NCBI RefSeq assembly: GCF_002250055.1
Contig: NZ_CP018866.1
Location: forward strand, 3,806,869 to 3,870,868
From: Sutcliffiella cohnii
GTDB lineage: Bacteria; Bacillota; Bacilli; Bacillales; Bacillaceae_I
Length of the DNA stretch: 64,000 nucleotides
Reading direction: 5' to 3'
Below are positions 51,002 through 63,063 of the stretch, one piece after another. Position 1 is the first letter of the stretch. Every line of letters starts with the position of its first letter. Under the pieces are notes generated by a model. The model saw only the letters and a program-made list of their open reading frames with translations. It did no database searches and was not told the origin of the DNA. A program made the translations under genes and the position numbers.

Positions 51002-51817
51002 TTAATTTTCTAAATAGCGTTTGTTCGCTTGCCCAGTAAGTCTGCGCACGATAATAAGTGCAACTGCTACAATAATTAAAACAATCGAAATTACTTGAGC
51101 AGTTCGAAGTAAATCAAAAATCATAAGGCTGTCTGTTCGTAAGCCTTCAATAAAGAAACGACCAATCGAATACCAAATAACGTACGTTAAAAATAGTTCC
51201 CCACGTTTTAAGTTTACTTTTCTCAATAAGAGTAAAATCGCAAAGCCAGTTAGATTCCATAATGATTCATAAAGGAAAGTTGGCTCGTAGTACGTACCTT
51301 GAATGTACATTTGGTTAATAATAAATTCTGGTAAGTGTAAGCCTTCTAAAAATTCTCTTGTTACCGCGTCTCCGTGAGCCTCTTGGTTCATGAAATTTCC
51401 CCAACGACCAATCGCTTGCCCTAAAATAATACTTGGCGCTGCAATATCTGCCACTTTCCAGAACGAAATGCCTTTTACTTTCGTAAACACAATAGCAGTA
51501 ACCACAGCAGCAATTAAACCACCGTGGATGGCGAGACCACCTTCCCATATTTTTAAGATATCGCCTGGGTTTTTAGAGTAATAGTCCCATTGAAACGTGA
51601 CGTAGTAAAGCCTTGCACCTAATATTGCGATTGGAATAGCAATTAGTACTAAATCTACCATTATATTTTTATCAAAACCGAGACGATCCGCTTCACGGGT
51701 GGCTACCCATAAAGCTAGAAGCGCACCAGCTCCAATAATGAACCCGTACCAATAAACAGTTAGTGGTCCTAACTGTAAAAGAACAGGGTTCAGTGGCTCA
51801 ATTGCCCCTAAATACAT
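51002..51817 (-). CDS. lgt: Prolipoprotein diacylglyceryl transferase
   Basis: 271 residues, polytopic membrane enzyme: [23 protein letters not shown] signature and TFLYESLWN. Attaches diacylglycerol to lipobox Cys before cleavage by Lsp. Confidence 0.97.
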   Translation of the reverse strand: MYLGAIEPLNPVLLQLGPLTVYWYGFIIGAGALLALWVATREADRLGFDKNIMVDLVLIAIPIAILGARLYYVTFQWDYYSKNPGDILKIWEGGLAIHGGLIAAVVTAIVFTKVKGISFWKVADIAAPSIILGQAIGRWGNFMNQEAHGDAVTREFLEGLHLPEFIINQMYIQGTYYEPTFLYESLWNLTGFAILLLLRKVNLKRGELFLTYVIWYSIGRFFIEGLRTDSLMIFDLLRTAQVISIVLIIVAVALIIVRRLTGQANKRYLEN

Positions 51818-51886
51818 TTTTATTCCCCTCCTTGTTTCTCCCTCTTTCTATCTATGTAACACTATAACACGATAACGTTTAGTACG

Positions 51887-52822
51887 TTAAATTTCTTCTC
51901 TTTCTCCTTCTTCAATTACATCTGCTAGGCGGTTCGTAAATTGCTCGGCCGCGTTCACACCCATTCTTTTTAGACGGAAGTTCATCGCTGCTACTTCAAT
52001 AATAACGGCTAAGTTACGACCTGGACGAACTGGTACTGTTAGCTTCGTAATTTCCGTATCAATGATTTTCATTTTTTCTTCCTCTAAGCCGAGACGGTCA
52101 TATTGCTTCGTTTTATCCCATAGCTCTAAATTAATACAAAGTGTAATTCGCTTATAGCTTCGCACAGCCCCTGCACCGAACAACGTCATAACGTTAATAA
52201 TGCCTAGCCCTCTAATTTCAAGAAGGTGCTCGATAAGTTCTGGTGAATTACCAATTAGCGTATCCTCATCTTCTTGACGTATTTCTACACAGTCATCTGC
52301 AACTAAGCGGTGACCGCGTTTTACTAGCTCTAATGCTGTTTCACTTTTACCTACGCCACTTTTCCCTGTGATAAGTACCCCAACACCGTAAATGTCAACA
52401 AGAACTCCATGAATCGCCGTTGTCGGAGCTAATTTACTTTCCAAATAATTCGTTAGTCGGCTGGAAAGCTTTGTTGTTTTCAACGACGAGCGCATTAACG
52501 GTACACCTTCTTGTTCACACGCCTCTAAAAGCTCGGTTGGAACTTCCATTTCACGGGAAACGATTATCCCAGGTGTGATGTCTGTACAAAGGTTATCCAT
52601 TCTGTGCTTTCGTTGTTCTGCTGTTAGACGATTAAAAAAGGTAAGCTCTGTTTTCCCTAATAGCTGAATTCGTTCCGCAGGGTAGAACGTAAAATCTCCT
52701 GCCATTTCTATACCTGGTCGGGATATATCACTCGTTGCGATTAGTCGGTTTACCCCTTCTTCTCCTGCGATTAAATCAAAATGAAATTTATCAATAATAT
52801 CCTTTGTACGCACATTAGACAT
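51887..52822 (-). CDS. hprK: HPr kinase/phosphorylase
   Basis: 311 residues: Walker [26 protein letters not shown] and signature [16 protein letters not shown]. Phosphorylates HPr and Crh on Ser46 in response to glycolytic metabolites, driving CcpA repression. First of the operon ending with yvoF. Confidence 0.98.
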   Translation of the reverse strand: MSNVRTKDIIDKFHFDLIAGEEGVNRLIATSDISRPGIEMAGDFTFYPAERIQLLGKTELTFFNRLTAEQRKHRMDNLCTDITPGIIVSREMEVPTELLEACEQEGVPLMRSSLKTTKLSSRLTNYLESKLAPTTAIHGVLVDIYGVGVLITGKSGVGKSETALELVKRGHRLVADDCVEIRQEDEDTLIGNSPELIEHLLEIRGLGIINVMTLFGAGAVRSYKRITLCINLELWDKTKQYDRLGLEEEKMKIIDTEITKLTVPVRPGRNLAVIIEVAAMNFRLKRMGVNAAEQFTNRLADVIEEGEREEI

Positions 52823-52903
52823 TGTATTTCCTCCTTAGCAGCACTATGTAAAATAATTGATTACATTTCTCCATTATACAATTGTACTTCCTTTAAATAA
52901 AGT

Positions 52904-52936
52904 AGGGGGCCTGAGCAAGCTCTGACCCCCTTTACA
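52904..52936 (-). terminator. Terminator of yvlABCD
   Basis: GGGGGTCAGAGC / GCTCAGGCCCCC-type stem between yvlD and hprK. Sequence resembles the eno terminator. Confidence 0.75.
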
Positions 52937-52942
52937 AATTAT

Positions 52943-53299
52943 TTACTTTTTTTGCAACGGTTCTATAATTACTTTTTGGATAAGTACATTTAAAATGGAG
53001 ATGAAGATGGCTGCAAGAATCGCCATACCAAAGCCATCAATATGAAAAGCATCTCCCATTAAGCCTGCTGTAATCCAAAGTGTAATAGCATTAATAACGA
53101 ATAGGAAAAACCCTAGCGTTAAGACGGTAACAGGTAACGTTAACAAAATTAATATAGGTTTTACAATAACATTTAAAATAGACAGAATAAAACTTGCAAT
53201 AATAGCAGCCCCGACTCCACTTAAATAAAAGGAATCAAAGTAACCTGCTACTACAATTAAAACAATTGCATTTACTAGTATACTGGCGAGCCATTTCAT
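52943..53299 (-). CDS. yvlD: YvlD membrane protein (phage-holin-like family)
   Basis: 118 residues with four membrane helices and a NVIVKPILILLTLPVTVLTL signature (about residues 43-62). Overlaps yvlC by one base. Envelope-stress operon in B. subtilis. Confidence 0.85.
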   Translation of the reverse strand: MKWLASILVNAIVLIVVAGYFDSFYLSGVGAAIIASFILSILNVIVKPILILLTLPVTVLTLGFFLFVINAITLWITAGLMGDAFHIDGFGMAILAAIFISILNVLIQKVIIEPLQKK

Positions 53300-53499
53300 T
53301 AGCTATACGTATCTCCTTCATTTGGCATAATAAACACTAATATAAGATACGTCACTAACAATGGAAAACCTGAAGTTAGAATAGCAATGATAACAAAGAT
53401 TACACGTAGTAACGTGGAATCCATCCCCATATAGTTTGCTAATCCACCTAAAACACCTGCGAGCTTTCGATCCGTTTTAGATCGTAATAGTTTCTTCAT
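53299..53499 (-). CDS. yvlC: PspC-domain protein YvlC
   Basis: 66 residues with a PspC core KLAGVLGGLANYMGMDSTLL and one or two membrane helices. Phage-shock-type membrane stress protein. Confidence 0.9.
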   Translation of the reverse strand: MKKLLRSKTDRKLAGVLGGLANYMGMDSTLLRVIFVIIAILTSGFPLLVTYLILVFIMPNEGDTYS

Positions 53500-53500
53500 T

Positions 53501-54619
53501 TTAAATCACCTCAGAAGGTTTAATTAATATCGATCCTGTTTTTGTTTCCGCTAGTATATAAAGAGGAGTTGTTGCCTCTCCTTTATTCGCTTTAAAATGT
53601 AATGACTTTTGAACAACATCATTTTTCTCTTCTACGATGTCCATCCCAGGAACTTCACACGTAAAGCTACCTAAATTCGTCTTAAGCTCGCCTTCAATCG
53701 CCTGTTTCGTTGGAATGAATAGGTCAATGCTTCCTGTTTTTGTTTTAGCCATTATAGAGCGAGGCGTACTATTCGAAATATCTCCTACAATATTACCATT
53801 AAAACTTTGAACGTCTAGCTTTTCTACTTGACCAGTTACTTCTATTAGGCCGTTAATTGTTTCTGCTTCTACTTCTTTCGCATAACAACCACTTAGTTTA
53901 ATATGACCGTTCGCTGTTTCTACTTCTACTTCATCACTTCGTATACGATCCACTGTAATAGAGCCATTCGCTGATTTTAGCTTGACTGTTTTTACTTGTA
54001 GTGCTTCCCCATTAATAGGGCCGTTAAACATGCGCACAGATAACTTGTCGTACTCTGCTTCTGGCACGTAAATGGTCGCATTTACTTTTAGCTGTTTCTT
54101 CTGTACCGAAAATCGAAGTTTCCCTGAATCAATCGAAAATAACACTTCTTGTAAAAATGACTTGCGCGCCTCTTCTTGATTGTCAACATGGTACACTTTT
54201 GCTTCACATTCGATTTTCACATCGCGTTCATTCCACGGTAACACTTTCACTTGACCGTTTGCGACATCAATATCAATGTCTTGAATGTATGGGCTTGATT
54301 GCTGGAATATATGTTGAATCGTTACAGAAGAACCGAAATTAAAGTCTAAGTCAAAGTCTTTAATTTTTTGAAGCGCACTTTCCACAAAATCTAATATATT
54401 ATTTTTAAACGAAGTGGCTTGTTTCGCAGATGAAGACTGAGAACTTTGGCCAGACTGCTGTTCTTGAATGACTTCTTTCGAAATTGCGGTAACCATCTCT
54501 TCTTCGCGTGCCTTTTCTTCTTTTTTATCATTCTCTAAGCTTTCTAGTAATATTAATGCTTCTTCTGCTGTTAATTTTCCCTCTTCGACAAGCTTTAAAA
54601 TTCTCGAACGTTCTTGCAT
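53501..54619 (-). CDS. yvlB: YvlB, DUF4097 beta-helix protein
   Basis: 372 residues. N-terminal helical module RILKLVEEGKLTAEEALILL, a linker, and then repeats SANGSITVDRIRSDEVEVETANGHIKL of an adhesin-like beta helix (DUF4097). One base or so before yvlC. Probably a cytosolic or membrane-associated stress protein. Confidence 0.85.
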   Translation of the reverse strand: MQERSRILKLVEEGKLTAEEALILLESLENDKKEEKAREEEMVTAISKEVIQEQQSGQSSQSSSAKQATSFKNNILDFVESALQKIKDFDLDFNFGSSVTIQHIFQQSSPYIQDIDIDVANGQVKVLPWNERDVKIECEAKVYHVDNQEEARKSFLQEVLFSIDSGKLRFSVQKKQLKVNATIYVPEAEYDKLSVRMFNGPINGEALQVKTVKLKSANGSITVDRIRSDEVEVETANGHIKLSGCYAKEVEAETINGLIEVTGQVEKLDVQSFNGNIVGDISNSTPRSIMAKTKTGSIDLFIPTKQAIEGELKTNLGSFTCEVPGMDIVEEKNDVVQKSLHFKANKGEATTPLYILAETKTGSILIKPSEVI

Positions 54620-54636
54620 GTTCTTTTCCCCCTTAT

Positions 54637-54933
54637 TTATGATTCTTTTAATAGTTGAACACCTTTAATAATGTTCCAAATTAGTACGAATACAGATGCT
54701 AATCCACCTAAAACGAGGACGAAAAATAGAAATACTACACTATTTAACAGTATGGCAACGATAAACAAAGGTATGACTATGACTGGTAAAATGTGTGAAA
54801 AAAGACTAGCTGTTGCATGTTGTTTTACTTCTTTGTCGTCTACGATAAAATATACGATTAATGGTAATAAAAACGGTGCGAAAAAAATGCTAAAATAACA
54901 TAAGGATGAAATAGCTTTATAATTACGATTCAT
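54637..54933 (-). CDS. yvlA: YvlA-type small membrane protein (DUF4870)
   Basis: 98 residues from ATG 54933 (GAGGAGGG eight bases upstream; the longer frame starts 54999). Three hydrophobic segments and the DUF4870 motif DDKEVKQHATASLF. First gene of yvlABCD. Confidence 0.8.
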   Translation of the reverse strand: MNRNYKAISSLCYFSIFFAPFLLPLIVYFIVDDKEVKQHATASLFSHILPVIVIPLFIVAILLNSVVFLFFVLVLGGLASVFVLIWNIIKGVQLLKES

Positions 54934-55126
54934 AAGCGAACCCTCCTCTTGCTGACTTACTATAACTATATATACGAATTTAGATGTGTAAAGTTTCACT
55001 TTATCGTTAATACTGCTGCTAACTTATAATTCTATTTTCCCATAAAATGTTCATTTTGTTGTCGGACTCGAGTATTAATTTAAAGGAACATCCTATACGT
55101 CTTGAGGCTTAGAAAGGAGAAAAAGG

Positions 55127-55531
55127 ATGATACAATTTATCATGGATCATTTGCTAACGATTATTATTATCTTTGTAGCGTTATTTATTATTATCCCATT
55201 CATTAAGAGCTTACTTTCAAAGTTACTTTTAGGAGCGGTTGTTATTGTGGTGCTCGTCTTTTTCGGAGTGATTTCGAGTGAAACGACGGAGAGTGGCGCG
55301 AAGTTTGTGGAAGATACGATTCAGCCGATTGTGATGAATGAGCTGCAAAGTGCAAATTTTCATTATGATGATGAAAGTAAAGAGTATACGTTAGAAAGTA
55401 GTTCGTTTCATTTGAAAGGGACGTTTGGTCAAAATACGGGTGAAATACGTTTTCGGGAAAAAACGTATCCGATTGATGTTCGTTTTATGGAGCAGTTTAT
55501 TGAAAATAAAGTAAAAGAAGCACAAAAGTAG
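55127..55531 (+). CDS. Unknown membrane-anchored protein
   Basis: 134 residues: two adjacent hydrophobic segments (residues 9-27 and 33-48), then an outside-like soluble domain (ESSSFHLKGTFGQNTGEIRF) with alternating strand patterns. AAAGGAGAAAAAGG precedes the ATG. Family not recognised. No neighbours on the same strand. Confidence 0.7.
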   Translation: MIQFIMDHLLTIIIIFVALFIIIPFIKSLLSKLLLGAVVIVVLVFFGVISSETTESGAKFVEDTIQPIVMNELQSANFHYDDESKEYTLESSSFHLKGTFGQNTGEIRFREKTYPIDVRFMEQFIENKVKEAQK

Positions 55532-55613
55532 ATGTGCTTCTTTTTTTAGTTTTTGGATAGACGTTGAAGGTGTTTTCACTCTAACTTTGGAACTGATTTT
55601 AAAGTTTGCCCGT

Positions 55614-55910
55614 TTTCACTTCGCTGCAGGTGTTCGCTTTCCGCGGGGAGATGTCTAGCTCCAGCGCATTGGCCCTATCAAACTTCCCAGTCCGTCCGTA
55701 CGATAAGTCAACATCGACTCAACTAACGTTTCGTCGTGTTTCCTTTATCTCCTACCGGACTGCTCCAGTTTGTACGGGCCAGACCGATGCGCTTACGCCT
55801 TTCGTGGAGTCGAGCCTCCTCGGCTTCGCCTGTGGGGTCTCGACCTTCCCTCTACCTCCCGCTGGAGTCTCACACCTTCCGCTCCGTTCCACTCACAACT
55901 CTAAACCTTG
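55614..55910. repeat. Nested intergenic palindromic repeats
   Basis: The outer element (outer arms GCTTTCCGCGGGGA... and centre GAGCCTCCTCGGCTTCGCC) matches the one at 11644-11767 but is split by about 150 bases (55652-55802). The insert begins GTCTAGCTCCAGCGC and ends GCGCTTACGCCTTTC, another repeat family known in Bacillus intergenic DNA. Confidence 0.85.
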
Positions 55911-56048
55911 AGTACAAACCTTCAAACCGATCAAAACTGAAGCACTCTTTTCATTCCCATTGGCGCTTTCTTCACTTTCCACTCCGCGTTTAATTTTTAT
56001 TTCCAATGGTCTTTCTTCACATTTTACAAAAAAATGTTTATATGACCA

Positions 56049-57341
56049 TTACGCGTTGCTTACTAGTTTTTCTGCTGATGCGGCGACGTTGGCGGATACT
56101 TCTTCGATGTTTTGTAATGTTGTTGTTGTATTGGCTAACTGATTTTTTACTTGGATGTTACTTTCTTTCACTTGATTCATATTTTCTAAAATACTTTCAA
56201 AAAATAGTTTCGTCGTAGAAGCGCCTAATGTACCGTTTTTCGTTAAGTATTCTACTTCTTTTAGCATTTTCATAACGGTATTTGTTTTTTCAGACGTTTT
56301 TAATAGAAATTCATTTACTTGTTGAACAGATTCTTTCGTTGTTTCGGAAAGTTTGCGGACTTCTGTAGCAACGACAGCGAAGCCTTTTCCATGCTCGCCA
56401 GCACGTGCCGCTTCAATGGAAGCATTTAGCGCAAGTAAATTCGTTTGTTCCGCAATACCTTTCACAATATCAGCTATTTCTTGTATTTGTTCGGTATTTT
56501 CTTTTAACTCAATCGCTTCTTGCCCCATTTTTTGAACGTCTAAAACGATTTGTTCCATCCCTTTTTCTAACTCTAACAGCTTACCCTGTCCTTCATTCGA
56601 TTTGTGTACTGTTTCATCTACAATGTTCACAGTAGCGATAGACGTGTTTTCAATATCTTGTAGGGCATGAGTAACTTCTTGAACTGCTGCTGCCGACTCT
56701 TCACTTATTGCAGACAAATGCTCTGCTTCTTTCGCTAAGTAACTATAAATCTCTTCTTTTTCATTTTGTTTTGCCTCTACTTGCTTGTTATAAAAATTTT
56801 CATAGGAAGCAATAACAATTTGCTGCTCTAAATTTAAACATTTTGATAATGCTTTACTATATGTTTTCCAATCTTGTAAGGAAGGTGTTGCTTCTTCAAA
56901 TACTTCCATTACATTTTCGTAAATATGATGGAATGTAGCTAAATACCATTGTGGATCAAGGTCAATTCTTACATGAGCCATCGCAATACGATCTAACGTT
57001 TTTATGTAACTATCGTCTAAATCCACACCTTTTAATGTTAAAAGTAAGTGCTTATTTAAGCTTTTTCTTAAACGCTCAATAGAACTATGAGTATTGATAA
57101 TTTTTAATAAATGTTCGTGCGTCGATAAGTTATCGTAAAACTTTGCAACAATACTAGAAATATGTGGTTCGATAATTGGGAAGACAGAGCGTAGCGTCGC
57201 AAGGTCCTCAGCAGTTAGCCCTAACAACTCCACTTGTTTTCGAATGTTTGCATCTGTAACAGAAATGCGAATAGAGTCCACAAACTCTTCACTTTTAATA
57301 ACTGATTCTATTTTATTTTCTCTTTTTGTAAATAACCCCAC
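56049..57341 (-). CDS. hemAT: HemAT heme-based oxygen chemotaxis transducer
   Basis: 430 residues from GTG 57341 (GGAGGGG six bases upstream), the length of B. subtilis HemAT. N-terminal globin-coupled sensor with the proximal heme His in [18 protein letters not shown], then a methyl-accepting chemotaxis domain ([19 protein letters not shown] hairpin tip). No transmembrane segment, so cytosolic. Senses oxygen and signals CheA. Confidence 0.93.
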   Translation of the reverse strand: MGLFTKRENKIESVIKSEEFVDSIRISVTDANIRKQVELLGLTAEDLATLRSVFPIIEPHISSIVAKFYDNLSTHEHLLKIINTHSSIERLRKSLNKHLLLTLKGVDLDDSYIKTLDRIAMAHVRIDLDPQWYLATFHHIYENVMEVFEEATPSLQDWKTYSKALSKCLNLEQQIVIASYENFYNKQVEAKQNEKEEIYSYLAKEAEHLSAISEESAAAVQEVTHALQDIENTSIATVNIVDETVHKSNEGQGKLLELEKGMEQIVLDVQKMGQEAIELKENTEQIQEIADIVKGIAEQTNLLALNASIEAARAGEHGKGFAVVATEVRKLSETTKESVQQVNEFLLKTSEKTNTVMKMLKEVEYLTKNGTLGASTTKLFFESILENMNQVKESNIQVKNQLANTTTTLQNIEEVSANVAASAEKLVSNA

Positions 57342-57476
57342 TAAAAACCCCTCCGGCAAATTAACTGTGTATTTAGTTATTTTAGCACTATTGTCATAGT
57401 GATGATATGAAATATTATGTCGGTTTCGAGACATGTTTGGAGGAATTAGGGAAAACGTCCAAATAAAAGACATTAA

Positions 57477-57513
57477 GAAGGCTCATCTGTCCAAAACAGA
57501 TGAGCCTTCTATA
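57477..57513 (-). terminator. uvrA terminator
   Basis: Perfect 15-base stem AGAAGGCTCATCTGT / ACAGATGAGCCTTCT, loop seven bases. Confidence 0.9.
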
Positions 57514-57518
57514 CTAGA

Positions 57519-60383
57519 TTATTTAGCTAATTCCTCGACTCTCTTCTCCATACGAGCACGGTCGCGTTCAAGTACTGGTTTTAAATATCTTCCTGTGTAT
57601 GATTCCTGTACTTCGGCTACTTGTTCAGGAGTACCTGTGGCGACGATTGTTCCACCTTTGTCTCCGCCTTCTGGGCCTAAGTCGATAATGTAGTCTACCG
57701 CTTTGATGACGTCTAAATTATGTTCAATTACTAATACGGTATCTCCATTTTCTACAAGGCGCTGTAGCACGACAAGTAAACGAGAGATGTCATCTACGTG
57801 AAGTCCTGTAGTTGGCTCATCTAAAATGTAGAGAGTGCGGCCATTTGAACGACGGTGTAATTCGGAAGCTAGCTTAACACGCTGTGCTTCGCCCCCTGAT
57901 AATGTTGTAGCAGGTTGGCCTAGTGTAATGTAACCAAGTCCTACATCGTATAGCGTCTGAACTTTTCGTTTAATTTTCGGATGATTTTCGAAAAACTCGA
58001 CAGCGGCTTCTACTGTCATTTCTAATATATTTGAGATGTTTTTTCCTTTATATTGCACTTCAAGTGTTTCTCGGTTGTATCGTTTTCCATGACAAACTTC
58101 ACATGGAACGTAAACGTCTGGTAGAAAGTGCATTTCTATTTTAATAATTCCATCCCCGCGACAAGCTTCACATCGTCCGCCCTTTACATTAAAGCTAAAG
58201 CGCCCTTTTTTATAGCCACGAACTTTTGCTTCATTTGTAGAGGCAAATAAGTCACGAATGTCGTCGAATACACCTGTATACGTTGCAGGGTTAGAGCGCG
58301 GCGTTCTACCAATTGGAGATTGGTCAATGTCTATTACTTTTTCTAATTGCTCCATCCCTTTTATTTGCTTATGTGTACCTGGTTTCGCTTTAGCCTTATG
58401 TAGCTGCTGAGCTAACGCTTTTTGGAGTATTTCATTTATTAATGTACTTTTACCAGATCCAGAAACACCCGTTACAGCTACGAAGCAACCTAAAGGAATA
58501 TCTGCCGATACATTTTTCAAGTTATTTTCGTTCGCCCCAATTATTTGTAACTTTCGATCTTTTACGATTTTCCGCTCAAGTGGTAGTGGAATGAATTTTT
58601 TCCCTGATAGGTATTGACCGGTTAAGGAACTCGGATCATTCATCACTTCCTCAGGAGTGCCAGCAGAAATAACTTCCCCACCGTGAACACCTGCTCCTGG
58701 TCCGATATCGATTAAGTAATCTGCTGCTACCATCGTATCTTCATCGTGCTCAACGACAATTAACGTGTTTCCGATATCACGCATACTTTGTAGCGTAGAA
58801 ATAAGCCGGTCGTTATCCCGTTGATGAAGTCCAATCGACGGTTCGTCCAAAATATATAGTACACCTGTTAGTCGCGAACCGATTTGGGTAGCAAGTCGAA
58901 TACGTTGCGCTTCCCCACCTGATAGTGTACCGGCTGATCGACTTAACGTTAAATAATCGAGACCAACATTATTTAAAAAGCCTAGTCGCTCCACAATTTC
59001 TTGTAAAATCATATGGGCAATTTTTGCTTCTTTTTCTGTAAGTTGGATGTTTTCCGTTTGGTGTAATAAATCCTTAACAGAAAGCTTCGTTACTTCACCA
59101 ATATGTAAGCCATTAATTAGGACAGCTAACGTTTCAGGTTTTAACCGATACCCTTTACAAGAAGGACAAGGATGTTCTGCCATATATTTTTCCATTTGCT
59201 CGCGGATGTAATCAGATGATGTTTCTTTGTAACGGCGAGCAACATTGTTTATAACACCTTCAAATACGATGTAATTTTCACGCACTTGCCCGAATTCATT
59301 CTTATAACGAAAATAAATCTGTTCCCCGTCACTACCGTAAAGAATTTTATCCATTAAATGCCCTGGAATTTCACTAACTGGAATATCCATATCAATTCCG
59401 TAATGATTACAAACACTTTCTAATAGTGTTGGGTAATATTGTGAACTAGTAGGTTCCCAAGGTGCGATGGCGTGTTGCTTTAAGGTTAAATCCTTATTTG
59501 GGATGACTAAATCAACATCTACCTCTAATTTGATCCCTAGTCCATCACATTTCGTACAGGCACCGAACGGAGAGTTAAATGAGAACATTCTTGGCTCTAA
59601 TTCTCCAATCGAAAAGCCGCATTGAGGACAGGAATGTAACTCACTAAAAAGTAGTTCCTCTTCGCCAATAACGTCTACAAGTACTCTTCCTTCTCCAAGC
59701 TTCAAGGCAGATTCTAACGAGTCAGATAAACGCGTTTCCACGCCTTCCTTCACAACAACACGGTCTACAACTACTTCGATCGTATGCTTTTTGTTTTTTT
59801 CTAATTCAATATCATCTGTAATTTCTTGCATTTCACCGTCAACACGAATACGGACGTAGCCTTGCTTTTTAATATTTTCAAGTACTTTTACATGTTGACC
59901 TTTTTTCCCTTGAACAACAGGTGCTAATATTTGAAGTTTCGTACGCTCTGGATATTCGAGAATGCGGTCCACCATTTGTTCAATCGTTTGGGATGAAATT
60001 TCAATTCCATGCTTTGGACATGTTGGTCTACCAACTCTAGCGTATAAAAGACGTAAATAATCGTATATTTCTGTAACCGTTCCGACAGTCGAGCGCGGGT
60101 TGCGGCTTGTCGTCTTTTGGTCAATAGAAATCGCAGGTGATAGCCCTTCAATCGAATCAACATCCGGTTTATCCATTTGTCCTAAAAACTGACGAGCATA
60201 GGCAGATAAAGACTCAACATAACGACGCTGACCTTCTGCGTAAATCGTGTCAAAGGCTAAGGAAGATTTCCCAGAACCCGATAAACCTGTTATAACGACA
60301 AGTTTATCGCGCGGAATTGTTACATCTATGTTTTTTAAATTGTGGGCACGAGCCCCTTTTACTACTATATTGTCAATTGCCAT
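57519..60383 (-). CDS. uvrA: UvrA, excision repair ATPase
   Basis: 954 residues. Two ABC ATPase modules: Walker [13 protein letters not shown] and [24 protein letters not shown] and [12 protein letters not shown] signatures; zinc modules CPQCGFSI...CTKCDG and CEACRGDGI...CEVCHG. Finds DNA damage and loads UvrB. Seven bases after uvrB. Confidence 0.98.
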   Translation of the reverse strand: MAIDNIVVKGARAHNLKNIDVTIPRDKLVVITGLSGSGKSSLAFDTIYAEGQRRYVESLSAYARQFLGQMDKPDVDSIEGLSPAISIDQKTTSRNPRSTVGTVTEIYDYLRLLYARVGRPTCPKHGIEISSQTIEQMVDRILEYPERTKLQILAPVVQGKKGQHVKVLENIKKQGYVRIRVDGEMQEITDDIELEKNKKHTIEVVVDRVVVKEGVETRLSDSLESALKLGEGRVLVDVIGEEELLFSELHSCPQCGFSIGELEPRMFSFNSPFGACTKCDGLGIKLEVDVDLVIPNKDLTLKQHAIAPWEPTSSQYYPTLLESVCNHYGIDMDIPVSEIPGHLMDKILYGSDGEQIYFRYKNEFGQVRENYIVFEGVINNVARRYKETSSDYIREQMEKYMAEHPCPSCKGYRLKPETLAVLINGLHIGEVTKLSVKDLLHQTENIQLTEKEAKIAHMILQEIVERLGFLNNVGLDYLTLSRSAGTLSGGEAQRIRLATQIGSRLTGVLYILDEPSIGLHQRDNDRLISTLQSMRDIGNTLIVVEHDEDTMVAADYLIDIGPGAGVHGGEVISAGTPEEVMNDPSSLTGQYLSGKKFIPLPLERKIVKDRKLQIIGANENNLKNVSADIPLGCFVAVTGVSGSGKSTLINEILQKALAQQLHKAKAKPGTHKQIKGMEQLEKVIDIDQSPIGRTPRSNPATYTGVFDDIRDLFASTNEAKVRGYKKGRFSFNVKGGRCEACRGDGIIKIEMHFLPDVYVPCEVCHGKRYNRETLEVQYKGKNISNILEMTVEAAVEFFENHPKIKRKVQTLYDVGLGYITLGQPATTLSGGEAQRVKLASELHRRSNGRTLYILDEPTTGLHVDDISRLLVVLQRLVENGDTVLVIEHNLDVIKAVDYIIDLGPEGGDKGGTIVATGTPEQVAEVQESYTGRYLKPVLERDRARMEKRVEELAK

Positions 60384-60390
60384 CCTTCTA

Positions 60391-62367
60391 TCATCCTTCT
60401 GCTTTTAGTTCTAATAGTAAGTCACGAAGCTCGGCTGCCCTTTCGAAGTCGAGATCTTTTGCCGCTTCTTTCATTTCTCGCTCTAGGCTTTCGATTAGTT
60501 CTTCGCGCTCTTTCTTCGTCTTTGGTAATGTTAACACCGAATCGTAATTCTCGGTTTCCTCTGCAGCAATCGTTGCACGAATAACATCGCGAATATCTTT
60601 TTGGATGGTCTTTGGTGTAATACCGTGTTTTTCGTTGTATTGTTGCTGAACTTCACGACGGCGTTTCGTTTCATCTATCGCAATTTTCATCGAGTTCGTT
60701 ATTTTATCTGCATACATAATAACGTGACCACTTGCATTCCTTGCAGCACGTCCCATCGTCTGAATGAGAGATCGTTCTGAACGTAAGAAACCTTCCTTGT
60801 CGGCATCTAAAATAGCTACTAACGATACTTCTGGAATATCTAGTCCTTCTCTCAAAAGGTTAATTCCGACAAGAACGTCGTATTTACCCATGCGGAGTTC
60901 ACGTATTATTTCAATTCGTTCTAACGTTTTTATTTCTGAATGTAAGTAAGCAACCTTTATACCTATGTCTTTTAAATACGCTGTTAAGTCTTCGGACATT
61001 TTTTTCGTTAATGTTGTAATAAGAACACGTTCGTTTTTCTCAATACGTTTATGTAATTCACCTAGTAGATCATCGATTTGACCATGAATTGGTCGCACCT
61101 CGACAGTCGGATCTAACAAGCCAGTCGGACGAATAATTTGCTCAACCATTTCCGGTGTATGCTCTAATTCATACGGTCCTGGTGTTGCTGATACGAAAAC
61201 AGCTTGACTCACCTTTTCTTCAAATTCTTCAAAACGAAGAGGACGGTTATCTTTCGCCGATGGTAAACGGAAGCCGTGGTCGACTAACACTTGTTTACGT
61301 GCTTGGTCGCCATTAAACATGCCACGAATTTGCGGTAATGTTACGTGCGACTCATCAATTACTAATAAGAAGTCTTCTGGAAAGAAGTCGATTAATGTAT
61401 ATGGTGTAGAGCCAGAAGGACGTAACGTTAAATGACGTGAATAGTTTTCAATCCCTGAACAAAATCCCATTTCTCGCATCATTTCTAAGTCATAACGAGT
61501 ACGCTGTTCTAATCGTTGTGCTTCTAGTAGCTTGTTATTTTCACGTAATTCCGCAAGACGCTCTTCTAACTCCGCTTCAATATTCACAATCGCTTTTCGC
61601 ATCTTTTCTTCACGAGTAACGAAGTGGGAAGCCGGAAAGATTGAAATATGATTGCGGTCTCCTAGTATTTCGCCTGTTAAAGAATCGACTTCTCGGATGC
61701 GATCAATTTCGTCACCGAAAAACTCAATACGTACACAATGCTCATCACGAGATGCTGGGAAAATTTCCACTACATCTCCTCTCACCCGGAATGTACCACG
61801 GCGAAAGTCTATGTCATTACGATCGTATTGAATGTCGACTAAGTTTCGAAGTAATTCGTTTCTCTCTTTTTCCATTCCTACTCGTAGAGAAACGACTAAG
61901 TCGCGATATTCTTCTGGAGAACCTAAACCGTAAATACAAGAAACACTCGCAATGATGATAACATCGTTTCGCTCAAAGAGGGATGCCGTCGCTGAGTGGC
62001 GTAGTTTATCAATTTCGTCATTAATGCTTGCGTCTTTTTCAATAAATGTATCTGTGGAAGGCACGTACGCTTCTGGCTGATAGTAATCATAGTAGCTGAC
62101 GAAATATTCGACTGCATTGTTTGGGAAAAACTCTTTAAATTCGCTATATAACTGACCAGCTAACGTTTTATTATGTGCGATAATTAACGTTGGCTTGTTT
62201 ACTTCTTTAATAACGTTAGAAATGGTAAAAGTTTTACCTGTCCCAGTAGCTCCTAGTAATGTTTGATGCTTTTTACCATTATTAATTCCATCGACTAGTT
62301 CTTGAATTGCTCCTGGCTGGTCCCCCTGCGGTTGATACTTTGATACTAATTCAAACTCGTTTTGCAC
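60391..62367 (-). CDS. uvrB: UvrB, excision repair helicase subunit
   Basis: 658 residues: Walker [14 protein letters not shown], beta-hairpin region [31 protein letters not shown] and the C-terminal UVR motif [20 protein letters not shown] that contacts UvrC. First gene of uvrBA; LexA-like box upstream. Confidence 0.98.
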   Translation of the reverse strand: MQNEFELVSKYQPQGDQPGAIQELVDGINNGKKHQTLLGATGTGKTFTISNVIKEVNKPTLIIAHNKTLAGQLYSEFKEFFPNNAVEYFVSYYDYYQPEAYVPSTDTFIEKDASINDEIDKLRHSATASLFERNDVIIIASVSCIYGLGSPEEYRDLVVSLRVGMEKERNELLRNLVDIQYDRNDIDFRRGTFRVRGDVVEIFPASRDEHCVRIEFFGDEIDRIREVDSLTGEILGDRNHISIFPASHFVTREEKMRKAIVNIEAELEERLAELRENNKLLEAQRLEQRTRYDLEMMREMGFCSGIENYSRHLTLRPSGSTPYTLIDFFPEDFLLVIDESHVTLPQIRGMFNGDQARKQVLVDHGFRLPSAKDNRPLRFEEFEEKVSQAVFVSATPGPYELEHTPEMVEQIIRPTGLLDPTVEVRPIHGQIDDLLGELHKRIEKNERVLITTLTKKMSEDLTAYLKDIGIKVAYLHSEIKTLERIEIIRELRMGKYDVLVGINLLREGLDIPEVSLVAILDADKEGFLRSERSLIQTMGRAARNASGHVIMYADKITNSMKIAIDETKRRREVQQQYNEKHGITPKTIQKDIRDVIRATIAAEETENYDSVLTLPKTKKEREELIESLEREMKEAAKDLDFERAAELRDLLLELKAEG

Positions 62368-62440
62368 ACATAAGCCTCCAATCCGTTCTTAAAATCTATA
62401 TTATATCTTACCACAAAAGGTATAAAAAAACACAAAAAAG

Positions 62441-62454
62441 CGAACAAATATTCT
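62441..62454. promoter_or_regulatory. LexA (DinR) box upstream of uvrB
   Basis: CGAACAAATATTCT, 12 of 14 positions of the Bacillus consensus CGAAC-RNRY-GTTYC. Lies about 74 bases before uvrB with TATAAT between. Confidence 0.6.
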
Positions 62455-62551
62455 ATTTTTCTATTCGACATTTACTTTTCAATATGTAGGTCATTGATAG
62501 TAAGAGTTGCTGTTCTTATTTTGGATAAGTAAAATGGTGTGGAAAGGTGGG

Positions 62552-63028
62552 ATGAAGGTGAAAATTTGGAAAGTATCGATCCTTTTCTTTTTAATGGTCG
62601 CTTGCTCTAACAATAGTATTCCAATAAAAGTGCTAGATTTGGACTATTTAGACGAAAGGGCGCTACATAATAGAGACGAAGAATTTTTATATAGTGAAAT
62701 AGATGGTCTATATGTGCATGATTATATTAAACAAAATAAAGAAAAATCAGTACGCTGGACAGCTACTGTTCATCGAATACAAGATGAAAGAACGATAGAG
62801 CTGAAGGAGCCTTACTTACCTTCTATTCTCGTTACGTTTGAGAGAGCTATTGAAGAAGATATTCAAATTGGTGATGTAGTGACAATCCATGGAGTACTCA
62901 TCGGTTACGGAGAAACGTTCGGTGCTGATCCGATATGGGTTGTCCGACCTGCAGAGCTTGTAGAGACAACCGAAGAGGAAGTACAGCAATTAGTAGAATA
63001 TCAGGAAAAAGCTGCTGAAGTAGAGTGA
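62552..63028 (+). CDS. Putative lipoprotein
   Basis: 158 residues: short signal KIWKVSILFFLMV with lipobox MVAC, then a charged domain with beta pattern (GDVVTIHGVLIGYGETFGAD) that resembles an OB-like fold and a Glu-rich end. ATG 62552 or GTG 62558 (AAAGGTGG). Family unknown. Confidence 0.6.
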   Translation: MKVKIWKVSILFFLMVACSNNSIPIKVLDLDYLDERALHNRDEEFLYSEIDGLYVHDYIKQNKEKSVRWTATVHRIQDERTIELKEPYLPSILVTFERAIEEDIQIGDVVTIHGVLIGYGETFGADPIWVVRPAELVETTEEEVQQLVEYQEKAAEVE

Positions 63029-63063
63029 AATATTGTAAATGTAGGCAGGAACAATCACTCCGC

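Noticed and set aside
55606..55993. Frames across the nested repeat
   Set aside because: They translate palindromic intergenic DNA and have no start signals.
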